Of a stretch of DNA of 64,000 nt, positions 58,901 through 64,000 are shown piece after piece. The stretch's first letter is position 1. Each line of letters opens with the position of its first letter. This stretch comes from Bolinopsis microptera (Eukaryota; Ctenophora; Tentaculata; Lobata; Bolinopsidae): contig NC_087077.1 of assembly GCF_026151205.1 (NCBI RefSeq), forward strand, positions 12,126,983 to 12,190,982. The letters are read 5' to 3'. Under the pieces are notes generated by a model. The model was not told the DNA's origin. It worked only from the letters and a program-made list of their open reading frames with translations, and searched no databases. A program made the position numbers and the translations under genes.

Positions 58901-61900
58901 TGTTTATTACGCGAAGAAATGTTGAAGAAGTTGTTCAGTATTTTAAAAGTACCTGGTGGCCAAGAATTTTTAGTGAATTCATCAGTATCCCGCCCATTTA
59001 GATTTCCACAAAGCCCTCCAACCTTTCCGGGCACAACAATTGTCCCACTCTTTCCTTCAATTGTTACTCCTGTGGAGATTGAGTATCGAATGAGTTGAAA
59101 TTATCTAATACTTTGATAGTTTTGATCGGAATGTCAACATTTTCGATTTGAATACTGGCCACAAGTCTTAAGCTGAATTTGAACAGATCAATATGAAGAA
59201 TGAACTGGAAGCCTATTTACCCATCACTCCATCATATCGGAGTGTCATCTGACCACCAGCAAAGGTAGCCACCATGTCGTATCCTTCCATTCGGGCAGAG
59301 ATCTGATCATCTTTGAAGGGCTCTTTGAACAAGGCACTCTTTTTTCCTCCTACGTCTTGAAGAATGGACATTTTATAAACATCTTTGTGGTAGCTATAAG
59401 TATATGGTTAAGTTTGTATGGTATATTGGTGTACCCGTTGTCCAGGTTTACTCACTATAAGATGAAGTAGCTTTATCTTACTGAACTTTAATTTCCTGAA
59501 ACTTTCCATATTGACCATTTTATTTACCTATGTACATTGTACTTACTTGTACTTGAAATTGTACACTACACTTGACATTGTACAGTGTACACTACACTAT
59601 GTAATATGTATAATGTATACATTGAAAAACTGCATAGTTTTACTCACTTACAACCCAGCCCTTGTAGAGCTGTACGGTGGAGAGCCCACTGTATATCGTG
59701 ATACTTTCTACACAAAGACCATTCTGTGCTCCACATGCCTGGAAGAATGAACGTTCATTCTTTGCCGCCGAGTTCGACTACTTCTTTGTTTACGGATTCG
59801 AATGTCCTTCAAACTTTATTTAAAATGTGTTTGTAATCATGATTTCATACTTTAAAAGTATATTCTTCAAGTTTGGACATAAAAACTTTCCGATATAACG
59901 ATTCCTAATCTCCTTCTGTTCAGATAATTAGATTTTCAATCAATTTAGTTACTTCTTTCTGCAACTAGCCAGTAAATATGAGTGACCTAATTTATCAGAA
60001 CTAACCACCAGATCGGCGTATACGGCAAATCTAAGTTCCACGTTATCAATCGAGAGTACGTAGGTGCAGGGTCCATTGAATTGGTACCTCTTTCCGTCGA
60101 ACGTTTTGATATGATTGTTGCCTTGAATGCTGCACAACTGTGAAGCACTTGCAGCTTCGAAATCTAAAATATACGATTGTAAACTATGAACGTAGCATTT
60201 CAAAATTTGAATATGATAGATCTGGATTCACGTGGCAAGGTGGGGCATATTTTTTAAGTGATTCTGGGTGTTGATTGATCAATAGTCGAAACTGATTCGT
60301 TAATTTCTGTAACGTTTTAAAAATATGCCTCACATGAACTGTAGACAAGTAATTATCATTTTCAAAACTAAGGTAAAAATAAAACATATGTTTTGTATAA
60401 CGCCATCAGCCATCACGAATCGCAAGGAAAGTGTTGAAACTCACTAGGATCTGGAGGACACTCCGCCACAGTGAGACATCTCCCCTCGTGAAGGAGCGGT
60501 TTCTCCGCCGGACATCTACACAACTGGGTACATTTTGAGGAGTGTCCGCGGATAAGTGGATCAAAACAGGTCGGGTTGGCGGGAAGATAGCTACACCTGT
60601 TAACATCGTTATCACTCCATTGTATAAATATTCTCATATTCTCATAAATGCCTATTCTCATAAATGCCTATTCTCATAAATGCATATTCTCATAAATACG
60701 TATTCTCATAAATGCATATTCTCATAAATGTATATTGATTATTGACTCTATGTTACGTATATATACTAAATGTCAGATATTAGATGTCATTGTTTAGGGA
60801 AATTTATCAATTGCATCATCTCTGTCACAACTCTAACACTTCTAAATGGGCCATACTTTTATAGACCTATGGCTCATCTGATGATGGGTATACCTGTCAA
60901 ATGTCATATCATCGTTAGGACAAGCGTTAGGACATTGGGCCTTAGTGATACATTCTCCACTGTGATAGACAGGCCTCTCTGAGGGACATGCGCATCTTGG
61001 CCAGCACTGAAATTAGATGCAACTATATTTTATGCACAGACTAAACAAGTCTTGCATTATTCATATTGGTTTACACATATATGATTTTCATGCAAAAATG
61101 CTATTGAATTATTTTGAGCACGTATAGTAATGCAGTTACGTTAAGTGGTGTGTATAAAGTCGACGGTTCGTTGTGCTATCATTGTGATTCAATACATACT
61201 GCATACAATACATTAACAACTTGATGAAAATATTCAACGATTCTATTTTCATATTAAAATAGGACATTCCGCATGTATGTAAAAAATAAAGAAAAATTAA
61301 ATACCTGATTTTCATCTGGAAGATCTGGATAGTCACAAGAAAGATCGTAATAAGATATAGGACAGTCCTGGAATACCATCCCGGGCTGACCCTGGCTGAC
61401 ACAGATTGGATCAGGTTGTGGTTTTTCCGGTTCACTCTGACCTTCTTTGTCATCGGTCTGTGGTTCTTCCTGTTCACTGTGACCATCTTTATCATCGGTC
61501 TCGTCCACATTTGTTGTCTCCTCCTCATCGGTCTCATCCACATTCGTTGTCTCCTCCTCATCGGTCTCATCCACATTAGTTGTCTCCTCCTCATCGGTCT
61601 CGTCCACATTCATTGTCTTCTCTTCATCAGTCTCGTCCACATTCGTTGTCTCCTCCTTATCAGTCTCATCCGCATTAGTTGTCTCCTCCTCATCGGTCTC
61701 GTCCACATTCATTGTCTTCTCTTCATCGGTCTCGTCCACATTCGTTGTCTCCTCCTCGTCGGTCTCGTCCAAATTCATTGTCTTATTTTTATCGGTCTCG
61801 TCCACATTCATTGTCTTCTCTTCATCGGTCTCGTCCACATTCGTTGTCTCCTCCTTGTCGGTCTTGTCCACATTCATTGTCTTCTTTTTATCGGTCTCGT

Positions 61901-63799
61901 CCACATTCATTGTCTTCTCTTCATCGGTCTCGTCCACATTCGTAAATTCATTCGTTGTCTCCTCCTCATTGGTCTCGTCCACATTCGTTGTCTCCTCCTC
62001 ATCGGTCTCGCCCACATTCTTTGTCTCCTCTTCGTCGGTCCCGTCCACATTCATTGTCTTCTCTTTATCGGTCTCGTCCACATTCATTGTCTTCTCTTCA
62101 TCGGTCTCATCCACATTCTTTGTATCCTCTTCATCGGTCTCGTCCACATTCATTGTCTTCTCTTCATCGGTCTCGTCCACATTAGTTGTCTCCTCCTCGT
62201 CTGTCTCGTCCACATTCATTGTCTTCTTTTTATCGGTCTCGTCCACATTCGTTGTCTTCTCTTCATCGGTCTCGTCCACATTCGTTGTCTCCTCCTTGTC
62301 GGTCTCGTCCACATTCATTGTCTTCTTTTTATCGGTCTCGTCCACATTCATTGTCTTCTCTTCATCGGTCTCGTCCACATTCGTAAATTCATTCGTTGTC
62401 TCCTCCTCATTGGTCTCGTCCACATTCGTTGTCTCCTCCTCATCGGTCTCGTCCACATTCTTTGTCTCCTCTTCGTCGGTCTCGTCCACATTCATTGTCT
62501 TCTTCTTATCGGTCCCGTCCACATTCATTGTCTTCTCTTTATCGGTCTCGTCCACATTCATTGTCTTCTCTTCATCGGTCTCATCCACATTCTTTGTATC
62601 CTCTTCATCGGTCTCGTCCACATTCATTGTCTTCTCTTCATCGGTCTCGTCCACATTAGTTGTCTCCTCCTCGTCTGTCTCGTCCACATTCATTGTCTTC
62701 TTTTTATCGGTCTCGTCCACATTCGTTGTCTTCTCTTCATCGGCGTCGTCCACATTCATTGTCTCCTCTTCATCGGTCTCATCCACATTCTTTGTCTCCT
62801 CCTCGTCGGTCTCGTCCACATTCATTGTCTTATTCTTATCGGTCCCGTCCACATTCATTGTTTTCTCTTTATCGGTCTCGTCCACATTTATTGTCTTCTC
62901 TTCATCGGTCTCATCCACATTCTTTGTCTCCTCCTCATCGGTCTCGTCCACATTCATTGTCTTCTCTTCATCGGCGTCGTCCACATTCATTGTCTTCTCT
63001 TCGTCGGTCTTGTCCACATTCGTTATCTCCTCCTCATTGAATGTTTTCTCTTGGTTCGTATCAACACCATCCATACTATCTGCACTCTTGTTAATACTTT
63101 TTGCGTCAGCATCCTTTCTGGCGCCTGTTTCTATTTTAGCTTTACCAATTTTTAGCTCATATGTGCTTTCAGCTATCTTTTGCTGATCAGCTTCAATTGT
63201 ATCCCCCTCCTTTAGATCTACTTCCTTATCCTCAGGGTTCGTAATGACATCCATGTTATCACCCTCACCTACCACTACTTCATCTTCATCTTCCACTACT
63301 TTATCTACCACTACTTTGTCTTCTTCTGCCATCGTTTTGTCTTCTTCTGCCATCGTTTTGTCTTCTTCTGCCATCGTTTTGTCTTCTTCTGCCATCGTTT
63401 TGCCTTCACCTGCCATCGTGTTGTCTTCGCCTGCCATCGCTTTGTCTTCGTCTGCCATTACTTCATCTACCACTACTTTGTCTCCGCCTGCCATCGTTTT
63501 GTCTTCGCCTGCCATCGTTTTGTCTTCGTCTGCCATTGCTTTGTCTTGACCTTCCATTGTTTTGTCTTCGCCTGCCATTTCTTTATCTTCGACTCCCATT
63601 GCTTTGTCTTCGACTCCCATTGCTTTGTCTTCGACTCCCATTGCTTTGTCTTCTACTTCCATAACTTTGTCTTCACCAGCAATTCTTATGTCTTTGGCTC
63701 CGATCAATATGTCATCGTCTCCCATTACTTTATCTTTGCTTTCCATTGCTTCGTCTTCACCTGCCACTAATTTTTCTTCCATCATTGCTTTTGGTGAAC
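55919..63799 (-). CDS. Secreted TIL-TIL-VWD-C8 protein with a long acidic 11-residue repeat, 12 exons, 5' incomplete
   Basis: Exons in transcription order: 63799-61305, 61006-60894, 60596-60445, 60163-60006, 59738-59648, 59382-59221, 59069-58953, 58730-58615, 58254-58094, 57800-57709, 57287-57237, 55959-55919. The first exon (831 codons) encodes an EDKxMAGEDK-type array, then about 46 copies of NVDETDEEKTM-like units. It ends in a cysteine-rich CP-x-YYDLSCDYP segment that begins a TIL domain, completed in exon 2 (RCACPSERPVYHSGECI). Exon 3 is a second TIL domain. Exons 4-8 are a VWD domain (IKTFDGKRYQFNGPCTYVLS, GGLCGNLNGRDTDEF, DDFAYSWRV). Exons 9-10 are a C8 domain (CAEDSC, YYAGACRDAG). This TIL/VWD/C8 order occurs in zonadhesin, mucins, otogelin and SCO-spondin-like extracellular proteins. 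The exon 5/6 junction is unsure: it needs donor GTGAGT at 59647 and a weak acceptor at 59383. The signal peptide and 5' exons lie beyond 64000. Confidence 0.85.
56201..57198. mobile_element. 998-bp foldback element with arms of about 250 bp and 8-bp TSD
   Basis: Two nearly perfect inverted arms (56201-56455 and 56950-57198) are packed with AGCGATTATAATCGCT and GAGCGCT motifs. Flanking 8-bp duplications AAAGTACG sit at 56193-56200 and 57199-57206. The centre holds a duplicated block containing ACAACCACGTTTAGAA (near 56508 and 56636). It lies in the last intron of the VWD gene, 38 bases from the exon ending at 57237. No ORF is credible. Confidence 0.9.
58336..58401 (-). pseudogene. Degenerate duplicate of a C8-domain exon in the VWD gene
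   Basis: On the minus strand this stretch reads KAIMYETVFSKLTGCSETVEK then a stop, closely matching the start of the functional exon at 58254-58094 (KAIICETVFSKLTGCSEKVNK). It lies in the intron just upstream of that exon. The true exon is preceded by TTTCAG; the copy has TTCAA at the same place, so the acceptor AG is lost. A partial tandem exon duplication that is now dead is the simplest reading. Confidence 0.8.
60625..60735. repeat. 16-bp repeat TATTCTCATAAATGCC
   Basis: About seven imperfect units in the VWD-gene intron 60597-60893, beginning about 30 bases from the acceptor of the exon that starts at 60596. Confidence 0.88.
61497..63055 (-). repeat. Coding minisatellite, 33-bp unit encoding acidic 11-residue repeats
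   Basis: About 46 head-to-tail 33-base units inside the first exon of the VWD gene, consensus NVDETDEEKTM with variants DEEETT, DKKKTM and DKEKTM. A larger block carrying an irregular TTNEFTNVDE unit occurs twice, about 441 bases apart (near 61937 and 62378), which points to block duplication within the array. The frame is never broken. The composition (about half Asp, Glu, Lys and Thr) predicts an extended, highly charged, possibly cation-binding stretch. Confidence 0.92.
63258..63770 (-). repeat. Coding imperfect repeat, EDKTMAGEDK type
   Basis: The N-terminal part of the same exon is built from 7- to 8-residue imperfect units such as AGEDKTM, AEEDKTM and GVEDKAM, each ending in a methionine or valine step. 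The units differ from the 11-residue array downstream, and a non-repetitive linker of about 65 residues lies between. Confidence 0.85.
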
Positions 63800-64000
63800 C
63801 TGATAATTTATTTGGTTAGCGGAGTACTAGTAGTATTCTTCGTGTTCTACAATTTACATTTCCGTTTCTGCTGTTTTAGGAGTGCCTATATCATATATAC
63901 ATTGAAACTGGAAAACTGACAGTATTACTATTAGTTCAGCTAAAATTACCAATTGGAAAAATTTGCAAAGTAGGGAATCTTTCATGCTAGTATTATTTCT

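Noticed and set aside
61416-63155. 579-codon and 443-codon plus-strand open frames (HIHCLLFIGLV and SSVSSTFIV repeats)
   Set aside because: Antisense shadows of the acidic 33-bp repeat. The minus-strand frame is supported by splice sites and the downstream TIL/VWD domains.

Overview
The window is eukaryotic nuclear DNA from an AT-rich, repeat-laden invertebrate genome. Every gene I can follow has GT-AG introns of about 100 to 3,300 bases, and the proteins are animal families: a PIX-type RhoGEF, a two-pore-domain potassium channel, and a TIL/VWD/C8 extracellular protein. A single-exon PLAT plus aerolysin-like gene and the wealth of small DNA transposons would fit a cnidarian or similar marine invertebrate, but that placement is a guess. 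I found no prokaryotic operon, rRNA, tRNA or CRISPR array.

Layout. 1-2640: diverged duplicated repeats with a small hAT-like element whose empty site survives in the paralogous copy. 2642-11818 (+): the 3' part of a PIX (ARHGEF6/7-like) gene, eight exons covering part of the DH domain, the PH domain and the C-terminal tail. One intron holds a complete intronless secreted PLAT/aerolysin-like gene (3988-4920). Another opens with about 40 tandem copies of the preceding exon's end plus its splice donor. A third holds a 2-kb TIR transposon with a degenerate DUF7869-like ORF. 13284-15050: small TIR elements. 15488-17810 (-): a complete five-exon K2P channel with a hAT-like element in one intron. 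18381-21050: 10-bp and 9-bp satellites, the latter interrupted by a LINE fragment. 21325-23635 and 44925-46815: inverted copies of one repeat. 25074-28240: a tandem repeat family split by a LINE remnant with a 13-bp target-site duplication. 30132-33215: three more TSD-flanked elements. 34604-35335 and about 39700-43110: 7-bp and 50-bp satellites. 49025-54367 (+): a five-exon RGS plus PX gene. 55919-63799 (-): twelve exons of a secreted TIL-VWD-C8 protein with a very long acidic repeat; its 5' end lies beyond the window.

The genes do not form one pathway. PIX and RGS-PX proteins belong to small-GTPase/G-protein and membrane-trafficking signalling, K2P sets membrane potential, and the VWD and PLAT/aerolysin-like products are probably secreted.

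The most unusual signals are structural. (1) Tandem duplications repeatedly span or abut exon 3' ends, with a splice-donor minisatellite in the PIX gene as the extreme. (2) A family of tiny elements (43, 97 and 110 bp) shares termini but has three different perfect 8-bp target-site duplications. (3) Several other non-autonomous elements also have intact target-site duplications, suggesting fairly recent DNA-transposon activity.
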